This document shows positions 17,990 to 27,300 of a stretch of 64,000 nt of DNA, piece after piece; positions within the stretch are counted from its first letter, which is position 1; the number at the start of each line of letters is the position of its first letter. The DNA is from UBA2210 sp036825195 (GTDB taxonomy: Bacteria > Desulfobacterota > Syntrophia > Syntrophales > UBA2210): assembly GCA_036825195.1 (NCBI GenBank), contig DAISYQ010000015.1, positions 1 to 64,000 of the forward strand, in the 5' to 3' direction. The position numbers were made by a program, and so were the translations under genes. The notes beneath the pieces are model-generated. The model did no database searches. It was not told where the DNA came from and saw only the letters and a list, made by a program, of their open reading frames with translations.

Positions 17990-18054
17990 GCAAGACGACA
18001 GAACCACATATCAGGTGACGGAGACCAGTAAAGTTTCGGAGAACCTGGTATCGA

Positions 18055-21000
18055 TTAAAACTCTTCCCACCTCCGGAGGGCGGTGAGGTAGATCCCAACC
18101 CGGATACGGGATTCCGGCATGTTTTTGAGGCGCGCCAGCATTTCACGGTAGGCTTCAAGCTGAGGACGATAGAGGTTCCTCTCATGGGCAACGAATTCCT
18201 CTATGGACAGGCCTTTGTCCGGCCGTGAGGTTTTGAAATCGCAGATCCACCAGGTATCCCCATCGGAAGCCGCAAGATCGATGATACCGGAACGCACGCG
18301 CCCCTCTCCGGGTGTGTCTTCTATCTCCCATTCGTTGCGAACGGTGGGGAGTTCTGTCAGACGTGTGATAAAGGGGTCGGCAAGGGTCTTGCTTGCCTCT
18401 TCAAGAATGCCGGAACCTGTCTTGTCCGAATGGTTTTTCCCGATGCCTGAGGCCTCGAGGGCTTTTGTTACGGCCCTTTGCGTTGGAAGTTCCATCGTTT
18501 GTATGGCGGTGTTCAGTATGGCGTGAGTGATTGTTCCCCGCGTTCGGTTGAAAACGGCTTCATCGGTATCGAGTTTCCCCTCCGAGCGAAGCGTATCCTC
18601 AGCAAATGACGACGGAGATCGTGCCATGGTGAAGGTGGGTCGTTCCGGTTGCAGGTCATATGGGTCAGGGAGAACCGTCGCGCCGGTCGCCTTGTCCGTC
18701 AGCGAGAAAGGAGGCGATGGGTTTATCTCTACGGCGATATTTCTTCCGTCTGATACCTTGCCGATAGGCACTCCGTTGATTCCTTCATATTCCATAACCC
18801 ATTCGAGTATATTGTTCCTGCCTGATATGATAGTATCATCGTCCGTTGCCTTTGCGATACCGCTCATGTAAAGGCTCTCTTTCGCCCGTGTCGCCGCGAC
18901 GTAAAAGAGGCGTTTCGCCTCGCCCCATCGACGGTTCTTCTGAAACATTCTCAAGAGGTTGAAGACCGGCGGGGTCTCCGTGCTTCTCCGATCCTTTCCC
19001 ATGGCAATTAGATATTCTCCGCCCGTTCCAGGAACCCGCTCCGTCAGATACGGAGGCGATGTCGCAGGGATATCCGAGAGGGGAGACCAGTCCATGAAGG
19101 GGAGGAAGACGATGTCGAACTCCAGTCCCTTCGCTTTGTGGATGGTCATCATCTCGACGGGGGAACGGGATGCGGAAGGATCGGCAGGTTCGTACAGTGT
19201 TTCTATCCGGGCCTTAAACTGCCTGAGGGTTTCAATAGGAGTTCCCCGGTTTGCGTATTCCAATATTCCAAGAAATTGTATGCAGTTGGCAACCCCGGCC
19301 ATGCCGTATCGGGATGCGGTCCTCCGTGGACCGTCGAGATCTTCCCAGAAGGTTTTGACGGTTCTCCCAAGCGGTTCGCGTCCCACTCGTCGCGCGGCAT
19401 TCTCCATAGCCTTTGTGATGGTTTTCATCTCCGGATAGGAGCGGGCGGTCGTAAGAATCTTCTCTGGCCACCCTTCAGGCTCCTGCCGGGCTACTTCATA
19501 GAGGAGATTCATGTCGAACCACGACCAGGGCGAGCGCAGGATGGAGGCCCAGGCGAGATCATCGTGGGGGTGCGCCAAAAGCTCGGCAATCTTCATGAGG
19601 TGCATGATCTCCGGTTGCTCCATCAGGCCGAGACCTTCCCGGACCTGTACAGGAAGGTCCTGCTCTCTGAAGGCGCGCAAATAGCGGCCGATCCGATTTC
19701 GCGTGAAGAGAAGGACCGCTATGGATGTGCCCTCACCGACTGTTCGCATGACCTCCTTGACCTTTCCGGCAAGCCATGCGGCCTCGCAGTCCTTAGCCCT
19801 CTGAGGATCGCTGTCGGTAAAGAGGTTGAGCGATATGGGACCTCCGTCATTATTTCCGTATGTCTCGGAGGGACTGAAGGGTACCTCGTCGGCATCGATA
19901 TCCGGGTTCCGCATGACCAGATCGCCGAAGAGGCCGTTAATCCATTCGATCAGTCTTCTGCCGGACCGAAAGTTCGTTGTCAGGATATGCGGGTCGAGAG
20001 GAATCGTTTCTCCTCCCGGGACTGGGATTCCGTCCTTTGACTCCAGGAAGAGGCTCACTTCCGCGTTTCTGAATGAATAGATGGACTGCTTGGGATCTCC
20101 CACGATAAAAACGGTTCGTCCATCTCCGGGAGACCAACCGTTACACAGACGGCTTATGAGTTTCCACTGGGCTCGATTGGTGTCTTGGAATTCATCCACC
20201 AGAAGATGATGTATCCGATGATCGAGATAGAGCTGTATGTCGGAGGGATTACTGTCGCTGAGCGCTCGGAGCGCCGCCTGTTCCAGACCGGCGAAGTCGA
20301 CGACACGCCGCTGTCTGCACGCGGTTTCGTAGCGGTCGATAAGGTCAGCCGCGATAATGATAAAATCGGAAAGAAGATTCATGTCCGTATCGATATCGGC
20401 AGGTGAGGGGAGGGATTTGCATTCTGCGAGGGCGGCGGCACAGGAATCGCCCATGGAGGTTATCATCGCTCCCCACGGTGTCTTGCTGAAGTTCTTGTAG
20501 AAGCCGCTTGCGGGACCAAAGCTTTTTCGGGCCGTTCCCGTCTTTGTAGTGAGAGCCTTCGCAACCGTCTGCCAGGGGGGAAGGTCTTCCCAGGTGCACC
20601 CCGGGACGGATGGTGGCAGGTGCCCTCCCAGTGGGGCGCTCATATCGATAAGGCTCCTGGTAAGATCTTTCCAGCATTGACAAATATCCGTTTTATTAAA
20701 GCAGCATGTTAGGTTATGTAAACGGTTTTCCACATAGGTTCGCAGACGCTCACACAGGACGGCCGGAAGGTCCGAGAGCCCCCGTTCACTCGTCTGCCTG
20801 ATTATCCCTATCAGGTCTATGAAGCGTCCCCTGCTTTGTATAATATTTTGGAATTCCTGTGAGATGCCGTTCCAGTTGTTGTTGTGGTAGAGGAGGCGGT
20901 TCTCAAAGGCCTTTCGCCTGTCGTCGGTTACAGGATAGGCGAAGAAGCCCTTCATGGCGGTCTGGACGGTTTCTTCTATGAGAACGGTCTGGGCATCGTT

Positions 21001-21417
21001 GTCGATGATTTCAAAATCGGGCACCACTCCGGCCTCAAGGGGTGCGCGCCGTGCAATGTGACTGCAGAAGCCGTGGAAGGTCATGATATTGAGCGTATCG
21101 GAGGATACGAGAAGATGCGCCCTGTCCTTATGTACACGGATGGCCTTTTGGGCGAGTGCCTTCATCTCACCGTCGGGATCATTCGATGACCCTCTCCCAC
21201 TCAGAAAAGCGGTTATGCGTTGGCGCATCTCTCCCGCCGCCTTCTCGGTGAAGGTGATGGCAAGGATCTCCGCCGGGTCAGGAACCTCTCCCAGGAGCTT
21301 GAGAAAGCGTTTGGTAAGGAGGAGCGTCTTGCCGGAACCTGCGGGCGATTCCACGTGGTGTGACCGTCTCGTGTCGAGCGCGGCGGCTCGCTGCCCGGCG
21401 TCATTCGGTTTCTTCAT
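18055..21417 (-). CDS. addA: AddA-type UvrD helicase/nuclease
   Basis: The 1120-residue protein is the helicase-nuclease subunit of an AddAB-like double-strand-break repair complex, which unwinds and trims DNA ends for RecA. Superfamily 1 helicase motifs occur in order: SPAGSGKT (24-31), ITFTEKAAGEM, LLVDEFQDTNRAQW near 415, VGDPKQSIYSFRNAEVSLF near 450, TTNFRSGRRLIEWI near 490, MTIHKAKGLEFDIVFLPFMD near 755 and RLFYVAATRAKESLY near 820. The C-terminal RecB-type nuclease has SGIIDLAASDGDTWWICDF and KTS near 1040. Start at 21417 overlaps the end of addB by 17 bases, so the two are translationally linked. Antiparallel open frames across the gene are shadows. Confidence 0.9.
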   Translation of the reverse strand: MKKPNDAGQRAAALDTRRSHHVESPAGSGKTLLLTKRFLKLLGEVPDPAEILAITFTEKAAGEMRQRITAFLSGRGSSNDPDGEMKALAQKAIRVHKDRAHLLVSSDTLNIMTFHGFCSHIARRAPLEAGVVPDFEIIDNDAQTVLIEETVQTAMKGFFAYPVTDDRRKAFENRLLYHNNNWNGISQEFQNIIQSRGRFIDLIGIIRQTSERGLSDLPAVLCERLRTYVENRLHNLTCCFNKTDICQCWKDLTRSLIDMSAPLGGHLPPSVPGCTWEDLPPWQTVAKALTTKTGTARKSFGPASGFYKNFSKTPWGAMITSMGDSCAAALAECKSLPSPADIDTDMNLLSDFIIIAADLIDRYETACRQRRVVDFAGLEQAALRALSDSNPSDIQLYLDHRIHHLLVDEFQDTNRAQWKLISRLCNGWSPGDGRTVFIVGDPKQSIYSFRNAEVSLFLESKDGIPVPGGETIPLDPHILTTNFRSGRRLIEWINGLFGDLVMRNPDIDADEVPFSPSETYGNNDGGPISLNLFTDSDPQRAKDCEAAWLAGKVKEVMRTVGEGTSIAVLLFTRNRIGRYLRAFREQDLPVQVREGLGLMEQPEIMHLMKIAELLAHPHDDLAWASILRSPWSWFDMNLLYEVARQEPEGWPEKILTTARSYPEMKTITKAMENAARRVGREPLGRTVKTFWEDLDGPRRTASRYGMAGVANCIQFLGILEYANRGTPIETLRQFKARIETLYEPADPSASRSPVEMMTIHKAKGLEFDIVFLPFMDWSPLSDIPATSPPYLTERVPGTGGEYLIAMGKDRRSTETPPVFNLLRMFQKNRRWGEAKRLFYVAATRAKESLYMSGIAKATDDDTIISGRNNILEWVMEYEGINGVPIGKVSDGRNIAVEINPSPPFSLTDKATGATVLPDPYDLQPERPTFTMARSPSSFAEDTLRSEGKLDTDEAVFNRTRGTITHAILNTAIQTMELPTQRAVTKALEASGIGKNHSDKTGSGILEEASKTLADPFITRLTELPTVRNEWEIEDTPGEGRVRSGIIDLAASDGDTWWICDFKTSRPDKGLSIEEFVAHERNLYRPQLEAYREMLARLKNMPESRIRVGIYLTALRRWEEF

Positions 21418-24073
21418 CGGTCTCCTCTTCCGTGGTGGTTGCCTGTAAACCCAGAACTCCGACCTGGCACAGGGTTATGTCAGGACATTTTTCGCATGTT
21501 TTGTACCGGTCGGTTACCTCGGAGACGGGGAATGGCTCGGGTCGGAAATCACCGCCCTCTAAAAGCTCACCCAGCTTTGCAATGGCCTCTTCCCACTTCT
21601 CAAGGGATGATTCGATCCCCTTGATCGGAGATATCCTGATATCGCCGGACGACTTGAGACGGATATAGCCGGACGAGAAGGGAGTATTCGAATCGATGTA
21701 CGGTTCCAGAGCCGGAATGTGTCCGCTCACGAGAGCCAGGAGATAGACAACGAGTTGAGGATCTTTCAGGTTTGTGATGATATCGGCGGTCGTGGAAGGG
21801 GTGCCCGTCTTGTAGTCCCAGAGGAGAACGCCCCCTTCTTTGTTGAAGTCTATCCTGTCTATCCGTCCTTTCAGTGTGAAGGGAAGTCCTGAAACCGTAA
21901 GGGCATCAAATGGGCTTTCTTCAGCGATGCATCTCCATCCGTCCAGCCAGCGTTCCCTTTCACGGTCGAGCCAGTCTGTGAGGATGCCCCCTTCCGGTTT
22001 ACCATCGACACCGATCCATCGTCTTCGTTCAACCTCCCAGTGTGGTTTATCCGCCACATTGTGTAGTGCATCGTCAACACACAGTCTCAGAAGGTCAGTA
22101 GCCCTTTCGCTTATCAGGTCCATGTCCTGCTCCCTCAGTCTCTTGGTGAAGAGAGACAGGGCCCGGTGGACACGGTTTCCCTTTTCCCGTGGGGATGCGT
22201 CAGGTTCGATCTCTTCCAGCGGTTCCGTCTTCAGGATGGCCTCGACAAAAAAGCGGTAGGGGCAGATGACCGCCGTCTGAAACCGGCTTACAGACACACT
22301 ATCTGGAATACGTTCAATTCCGTAAAGCTTCTCTATTATTAGATCAGGCGATATTGCTTCATGTAACCCTTTACAGGCTGATCGAAGCCACCCAGCCCGC
22401 AGCCATGTCGGTTCCGGTTCATTCCAGATGTCGATAGACCGCTTCTCTTCGGCGGTCGGCCAGAAGGGAGAAGGCGCAAGGGGTTTGAGATCCTCCATCT
22501 CCGCACGGAGGAGGGTGATATCCGGCGCAAGGGTCATCATGTGGCCATAGGCACGCTTCGCGAATTCGTACTGGCTCTCAACCGTACCTCCCTGCACCAA
22601 TTTTCGCTCTGTAGAGTCGAGAAGGGGAAGGGGGCGTATCGGTTCAGGAAGTGACCGGTCGTCCATGCCGAGAACGTACAGTTTATCGAAATCGAGACCG
22701 CGTGATTCTATCATCCCCATAATTTGTATCCCGGCATCTTCCGCGGCTCCTATCTGCGCGACCTTGCGGGAAGCCAGGTGTGTCAGCCATGAAAAGAATT
22801 CGCTACCGTCCATCCGCACTTCGGACAGGTGTCGGTCGATTTCGTCCATGATCTCATCGAGACCTCTTCCGTCAACGGTATCTTTTTCATCCGATAGGAC
22901 GGGGAATCCGAGGCGGGTCCACACCTCTCTGAGTTCTTCCGTCCAGAACGAACCGCTTTTCTTTTCTGATACCTGTGCCGTGTGGCAGAACGAAGAGAGG
23001 CATTTGAGAATTTCAGGGGGAAAAAGGGCATAGGTTTGAGGATCTTCCCTTTCCAGCACACTGATGAGATTGTCAAACCCGGAGTCGAGGGAGCGTTTTC
23101 TCCATATAATATCTGATCGCGCTATCCGTCGGTGTCTGCCCTGCCAGCATCCATAATAGGGGGACAGAAAAAGGGACAGGAGAAACTCGCGGGGTTGCTC
23201 CTCGATGATAAACCGCAGCGGGAGCAATGCCGCCTGCATCAGGTGAGTATCGATAAGGGGAATACCCTTTGTCATGTTGAACCAGTGGAGACCGTGGGGT
23301 GCGGTATCGGCCATAACGTCTCTGAGAGACCGTTCCAGTTCCCTGGCGTACCGGTCCATATCGGGAACGATGACCCCTATCTGGTGCAGGGGTATTGTCC
23401 TGGCATCCTCGACAAGGCGGTGGACCAGGTAGGTTACCTCCTGCTCAGGGGAAGGAAGAGTCAGTGCCTCGACTTTTTCTGCCCTTCGCTCCGGGGTATC
23501 GATATACTCGACATGAGACTTCCCTTCAAGCATCACAAACAGTTCTCGCTCCAGAGGGGCTGGTGATTCAAATCCGGCCAGTGAGATCTTCTCCGGAAGG
23601 ACAATGTTACCTTCGGCTATGGCCTGTCGAATAAGAGCGGGACGGAGGGATGGATGAAAAAGACCGGCCGATTCGAGCGATTTCTGAAAGACCATGCAGA
23701 TCTTCCTTCGCCATTCGACGAGGGGAGTGGAAGGGAATCCGGATGTAGGATCAAGGCCGTGGCGCACCATGACACCGTAGTTCTCGTCGAGCATCGCACA
23801 CAGGTTTGTGTCTGACGCCAGGAGGAGGGGAGGGGGGATCGTACCAGAAAGTTCTTTCCAAAGGTTCAGCCGGTAAAGATCTGGAGCGGGCATCCTCTCC
23901 GGCCAGGACTCGGACCATGTCCGGTCCAGCCAGGCATTGAGGCTCATCGCATGCAGGGATTCCCAGCCTTGCTTTCCCTCACGGAGGGATTGCAAACGGA
24001 AACTACGTTGCAGGTGGCGCGCCAATCTTCCGGTGGATGTCAGATAGAAACGTTCAGAGTCTATGTCTATCAT
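21401..24073 (-). CDS. addB: AddB-type nuclease subunit
   Basis: The 890-residue protein is the partner of the AddA-like helicase. Its C-terminal PD-(D/E)XK nuclease domain has LKGRIDRIDFNKEGGVLLWD followed by YKTG near residue 735. A cysteine in AVICPYRFFVEAIL near 600 together with C860, C863 and C869 (CEKCPDITLC) gives the four ligands of the Fe-S clasp known in AddB nuclease domains. The N-terminal part has helicase-like layout but no Walker A motif (it begins RFYLTSTGRLARHL), so AddA is the only motor, unlike Bacillus AddB where the site is kept. Order addB then addA is as in Bacillus. It is the first gene of the pair; no clear promoter was seen. Confidence 0.85.
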   Translation of the reverse strand: MIDIDSERFYLTSTGRLARHLQRSFRLQSLREGKQGWESLHAMSLNAWLDRTWSESWPERMPAPDLYRLNLWKELSGTIPPPLLLASDTNLCAMLDENYGVMVRHGLDPTSGFPSTPLVEWRRKICMVFQKSLESAGLFHPSLRPALIRQAIAEGNIVLPEKISLAGFESPAPLERELFVMLEGKSHVEYIDTPERRAEKVEALTLPSPEQEVTYLVHRLVEDARTIPLHQIGVIVPDMDRYARELERSLRDVMADTAPHGLHWFNMTKGIPLIDTHLMQAALLPLRFIIEEQPREFLLSLFLSPYYGCWQGRHRRIARSDIIWRKRSLDSGFDNLISVLEREDPQTYALFPPEILKCLSSFCHTAQVSEKKSGSFWTEELREVWTRLGFPVLSDEKDTVDGRGLDEIMDEIDRHLSEVRMDGSEFFSWLTHLASRKVAQIGAAEDAGIQIMGMIESRGLDFDKLYVLGMDDRSLPEPIRPLPLLDSTERKLVQGGTVESQYEFAKRAYGHMMTLAPDITLLRAEMEDLKPLAPSPFWPTAEEKRSIDIWNEPEPTWLRAGWLRSACKGLHEAISPDLIIEKLYGIERIPDSVSVSRFQTAVICPYRFFVEAILKTEPLEEIEPDASPREKGNRVHRALSLFTKRLREQDMDLISERATDLLRLCVDDALHNVADKPHWEVERRRWIGVDGKPEGGILTDWLDRERERWLDGWRCIAEESPFDALTVSGLPFTLKGRIDRIDFNKEGGVLLWDYKTGTPSTTADIITNLKDPQLVVYLLALVSGHIPALEPYIDSNTPFSSGYIRLKSSGDIRISPIKGIESSLEKWEEAIAKLGELLEGGDFRPEPFPVSEVTDRYKTCEKCPDITLCQVGVLGLQATTTEEETDEETE

Positions 24074-24144
24074 TGATGCTCACGTATTGCTGGTAGAATA
24101 TGATGATTATAACATTGCAAGCCTTACGTATGTATTCGGTAATC

Positions 24145-24552
24145 CTACGATATGGGGCGAAACTTTGGCAAACTGATCTCATCGGTTACGTCATCCCATA
24201 CGACCTCTACCGGCATGTCGCACCGCACCACACCGGGATCGCAGCCGACGATATTGGTGAGCAGGTGGGGCCCTTCTTCAAGTGCCACGACCGCAACAAC
24301 GTAAGGGAGATCTTCCTGAAAGGCCTCATCGAATGCAACATGGTTGACGGTAAAGGTATAGATCAGTCCTCTTCCGGTGGAGGTGATCCACTCCGTCGTT
24401 TGAGAGTGGCACCGGGGGCAGATAAACGAAGGGGGCCAGCGGACGGTTCCGCATTCGGTGCATTTCTGGAATCTTAAAAGATGTTCCTCGCATCCTTTCC
24501 AGAACTCTCTTGTGTCGGCATTAATCTTTGGTAGGGGTTTCTTGTATGCCAT
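24145..24552 (-). CDS. Zn-ribbon/OB-fold DUF35 protein (ChsH2-like)
   Basis: The 135-residue protein has the DUF35 layout: an N-terminal helix (NADTREFWKGCEEHLLRFQKC), a zinc ribbon CTECGTVRWPPSFICPRC (about residues 30-48) and a C-terminal OB fold (GRGLIYTFTVNHVAF). Such proteins bind acyl-CoA and form complexes with the thiolase-like protein encoded beside them, for example as aldolases or acyltransferases in side-chain breakdown of sterols and other acyl groups. GAGGAGG is inside the end of the thiolase gene; start taken at ATG 24552, with an alternative GTG at 24564 that overlaps nothing but sits too close to the ribosome site. The gene lies five bases after the thiolase stop. Confidence 0.85.
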   Translation of the reverse strand: MAYKKPLPKINADTREFWKGCEEHLLRFQKCTECGTVRWPPSFICPRCHSQTTEWITSTGRGLIYTFTVNHVAFDEAFQEDLPYVVAVVALEEGPHLLTNIVGCDPGVVRCDMPVEVVWDDVTDEISLPKFRPIS

Positions 24553-24557
24553 GGCGA

Positions 24558-25712
24558 CTACCACCTCCTCAGGATATAGCAGGAATGAGTTTGCAATATA
24601 GCACCATTATCGCTGCATAGAATAATTTCCGGTTCTTTTGTGTCAGTTGTGGGACCAAGCTGCCTCTCTCCACATCGTCCCATCAGTTGCATCGCACCCT
24701 CCGTCAGGGGGGTTAAACCCATGTGGTATGCCTCCGATAGTTGGCCTCCCGATGTATTAACGGGCATTTCCCCTCCCGGTTCGATCCGGCCTCCCGAGAA
24801 CCAATCCTCTCCTTCACCGGGTCCGAAGAAGCCGTAATCCTGGAGCGTGATTTCCACGGTATAGGTAAAGCAGTCGTATATCTCACAGGCGTCGATATCG
24901 TCAATTGAAATTCCGGCCATCCTGAATGCTGTTTCACCTGCCTTGCGCGCACCGGTCGGACCCGCGAGATAGGTTGCCTGTTGGAAATCCGTCGAAGGAT
25001 TCTGCTGTCCCATTCCCATGATTGTAACAAGGCGGTGCTTCAGATTACGCGCTCTCTCGGTGGAGGTTATGATACAGGCTCGACCTCCATCATTAATCAG
25101 GCAATTATCCGGAAGGCGGAACGGTTCAACGAGCCATTTGGCATTGTAGTAGTCTTCATAGGTCATGGGTTTATCGTGCATGACTGCCCTCGGATTGAGG
25201 TGTGCCCATTTACGTTGTCCCACGGCGATATGTTTCCATGTGTCGGGACCTGTGTGAAACTCGTGCATGGCACGCCTGGCGGCCATGGCATATCCTGACG
25301 AAGCCCCGAAGTGACCGAAAACCGCCGCATCCCCGCTGCGGTTCATGAGATTACGGGACATGCTATTGCCGGAATGAGCGAATGAAAGGAGCACATAGTT
25401 ACAAAGACCGGATTCGAGCGCGCCAACTGCATGCTGTATATGACTTCGCGAGCAATTGGCATCCTGTGTCATATAGGTCGGTTCCACGCCGAGGTGTTGT
25501 GCTAAGAGATACGGCGTGACATCTTCTTCACCCATTGGCGGAAGAAAGTGTCGATAGATGATCAAACCATCAATATCTTCGCGTCTCAAGCCGGAGTCTT
25601 CGATGGCATTGGCGCAAGCCTCGAGGTGAAAACTCAGCATGGTCCTTTCGGGAACATGGCCCTGGGGCGTATACCCCACTCCGACAATGGCGTATTTGTC
25701 TTTCAAATTCAT
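24558..25712 (-). CDS. Thiolase-like lipid-transfer protein (Ltp-type)
   Basis: The 384-residue protein is a thiolase-fold enzyme of the lipid-transfer/SCP-x thiolase group. It begins KDKYAIVGVGYTPQGHVPERT; DANCSRSHIQHAVGALESG near residue 83 occupies the position of the reactive cysteine helix; VNTSGGQLSEAYHMGLTPLTEGA near 322 includes the histidine of the C-terminal loop. In the known pairs a DUF35 protein completes the active site and the complex performs thiolysis or a retro-aldol cleavage of a CoA ester. It starts 97 bases downstream of hgcB on the same strand, with no obvious terminator between, so it may share the hgc transcript. Substrate unknown. Confidence 0.8.
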   Translation of the reverse strand: MNLKDKYAIVGVGYTPQGHVPERTMLSFHLEACANAIEDSGLRREDIDGLIIYRHFLPPMGEEDVTPYLLAQHLGVEPTYMTQDANCSRSHIQHAVGALESGLCNYVLLSFAHSGNSMSRNLMNRSGDAAVFGHFGASSGYAMAARRAMHEFHTGPDTWKHIAVGQRKWAHLNPRAVMHDKPMTYEDYYNAKWLVEPFRLPDNCLINDGGRACIITSTERARNLKHRLVTIMGMGQQNPSTDFQQATYLAGPTGARKAGETAFRMAGISIDDIDACEIYDCFTYTVEITLQDYGFFGPGEGEDWFSGGRIEPGGEMPVNTSGGQLSEAYHMGLTPLTEGAMQLMGRCGERQLGPTTDTKEPEIILCSDNGAILQTHSCYILRRW

Positions 25713-25808
25713 TACTCGTACCTTACTTTCTCTGTATTTTGTGGTGTTGAACGTTCTGAATGTTTTGATCCGACCGAAAGACTATATCATAAAAAGGCGA
25801 ACACGGTA

Positions 25809-26141
25809 CTAACAGCAGGTCGGCCGTTTGTTGCTGGAGCAGGTCTCATTCGGTTCAATGCTGCAGCTACACCCGGTGGAGGATCCTCCTCCCAGCAGTG
25901 AATTGATGACGGCGGCGGCGCATCCTACCCCTGCGTTTACCGTCAAAGCATCTGTGGGGCAGTTGAGGGCGCATGCCCCACACTCCATACAGGCATCATG
26001 ATCGGTGATACGGACGCATTTATCGCCGTTCATGCTGAATACCGCGTGAGGGCAGACGGCTATGCAGGTCCCGCATCCAATGCATTTCTCTTCGTCAAGG
26101 TTTAATGTTGCCACATCTTTGAGATATTTAAGCTGTATCAT
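25809..26141 (-). CDS. hgcB: HgcB, ferredoxin of mercury methylation
   Basis: The 110-residue protein has two bacterial-type [4Fe-4S] motifs, C20-C23-C26-C30 (CIGCGTCIAVCP) and C51-C54-C57-C61 (CMECGACALNCP). It also has the single conserved C74 in VNAGVGCAAAVI and a vicinal cysteine pair at the very end (C109, C110). These features together identify HgcB, which supplies electrons to the corrinoid protein HgcA and probably handles Hg(II) through the C-terminal cysteines. The tail here is longer and richer in cysteine (C91, C93, C101) than in the short forms I know. It begins 12 bases after the hgcA stop, so the two are co-translated. Methylation activity is inferred, not shown. Confidence 0.93.
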   Translation of the reverse strand: MIQLKYLKDVATLNLDEEKCIGCGTCIAVCPHAVFSMNGDKCVRITDHDACMECGACALNCPTDALTVNAGVGCAAAVINSLLGGGSSTGCSCSIEPNETCSSNKRPTCC

Positions 26142-26153
26142 AGGTATATGCTC

Positions 26154-27215
26154 CTATACGATAAATCGTAATCCCAGCCAGAGCAGGCATCCTGCGGTAC
26201 CGGCCGTTATTTCAAGGGGGAGGGCGAAACGCATCTCTTTCTTGACCCCCGAAAGCGAGGTATAGGTCGAGGCTCCGGTAAAATTCATAGCCAGGTACGC
26301 GGCTACAGCGGGAACAAAGAGAACCCATACGATGATCTCAAGACGATCTGCCAAACGTGCCATATCGGGATTACGGAAAAAGATGAGAACTACGGCGGTA
26401 ATCAAGCCCAACACCAGCCCTTTCAGAGAGAAGGCCCGACCCGGAATATAGGGAAGCAGGAGGGGCGTCAGTACGGCACCCGCAAAGATACCGCTGAACA
26501 GGGCGACGACGAAGAAGATTCCGTACATAACCATATTTGTTACATATGAATCCGTTCCTCCCAGGCCGGAAAGAAGAAGGGCTATCAGTGTAACGATCAG
26601 TGTGGGTTTAAGAGCCTGAACCAGTTCTATGGGGACCAGGACGGCCCTCTCCGAGAAGGTGAAGCTCTTCAGTCGCATTGCGGGAGTGGCCAACATCCCG
26701 TTATCGAGGAATTCTCCCAAGTCCTGTGCCCTGATAGGACCATAGATGACCGTAAAACCGGAAAGTTTCTTGACGAGATGCGCTGCGACACCAGGGGCTC
26801 CGAGCTGGGGAAGGATGATCTTCCGGTGGGAGACAATCCTGTTGATGCTGCTCGATGTAATGCGAGTAACAAGTTCGACTGTTCCAAAGGTTCCCTTGCC
26901 GGCGGCACACCAGACATTGATTCCCTTTGTGTCGAGGACAAGAATCCAGACATTGCGTCCGGTGAGGGATGATCGAAGGCTGTCAAAACTCATTTTATAA
27001 TTTGCTGTCACAAGGATCGACGATTCTGCATCGGGACTTCCCAGAGCATAGAGACCGGGGTCGACGGTGTAATCCATCCGATTGATACCGGAGCGGGCCT
27101 TGATCGTTCCCCAGTGGTCAGACCATGTGAGGCGTGAAGAGATTTGGGGGACACTGCCGATGATGGTATCAGCGGTTCCGCTTACAAAGGGCTGGTCGAT
27201 GCGAGGCGGGTTCAC
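26154..27215 (-). CDS. hgcA: HgcA, corrinoid protein of mercury methylation
   Basis: The 353-residue protein has the HgcA layout: an N-terminal cytoplasmic corrinoid-binding domain (TVDPGLYALG near residue 50, SSILVTANYKMSFD near 66) and the diagnostic cap-helix motif GINVWCAAGKGTFGT (98-112). C103 is expected to be the lower ligand of the cobalt. About five membrane helices follow from residue 215 to the end. HgcA transfers a methyl group to Hg(II), giving methylmercury. Start is GTG 27215; an in-frame TGA lies 24 bases upstream and the ribosome site is weak. In the 85-base gap after marR, a short hairpin AGCGG/CCGCT (27264-27285) followed by six T on the minus strand could be an attenuator. 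Confidence 0.95.
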   Translation of the reverse strand: MNPPRIDQPFVSGTADTIIGSVPQISSRLTWSDHWGTIKARSGINRMDYTVDPGLYALGSPDAESSILVTANYKMSFDSLRSSLTGRNVWILVLDTKGINVWCAAGKGTFGTVELVTRITSSSINRIVSHRKIILPQLGAPGVAAHLVKKLSGFTVIYGPIRAQDLGEFLDNGMLATPAMRLKSFTFSERAVLVPIELVQALKPTLIVTLIALLLSGLGGTDSYVTNMVMYGIFFVVALFSGIFAGAVLTPLLLPYIPGRAFSLKGLVLGLITAVVLIFFRNPDMARLADRLEIIVWVLFVPAVAAYLAMNFTGASTYTSLSGVKKEMRFALPLEITAGTAGCLLWLGLRFIV

Positions 27216-27300
27216 CTGAACCGCAGTGGTAACGGCTCACGTGGATTGGGAAAAAACGGCGTTAGCGGGATCATTCCCATCCGCTACTCTCTGTATATCC

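Noticed and set aside
19138..20040. 300-codon plus-strand frame inside addA, with several others across addAB
   Set aside because: They lie antisense to clear helicase motifs in a G+C-rich gene, have no ribosome sites and no recognisable domains; such shadows are common in long genes.
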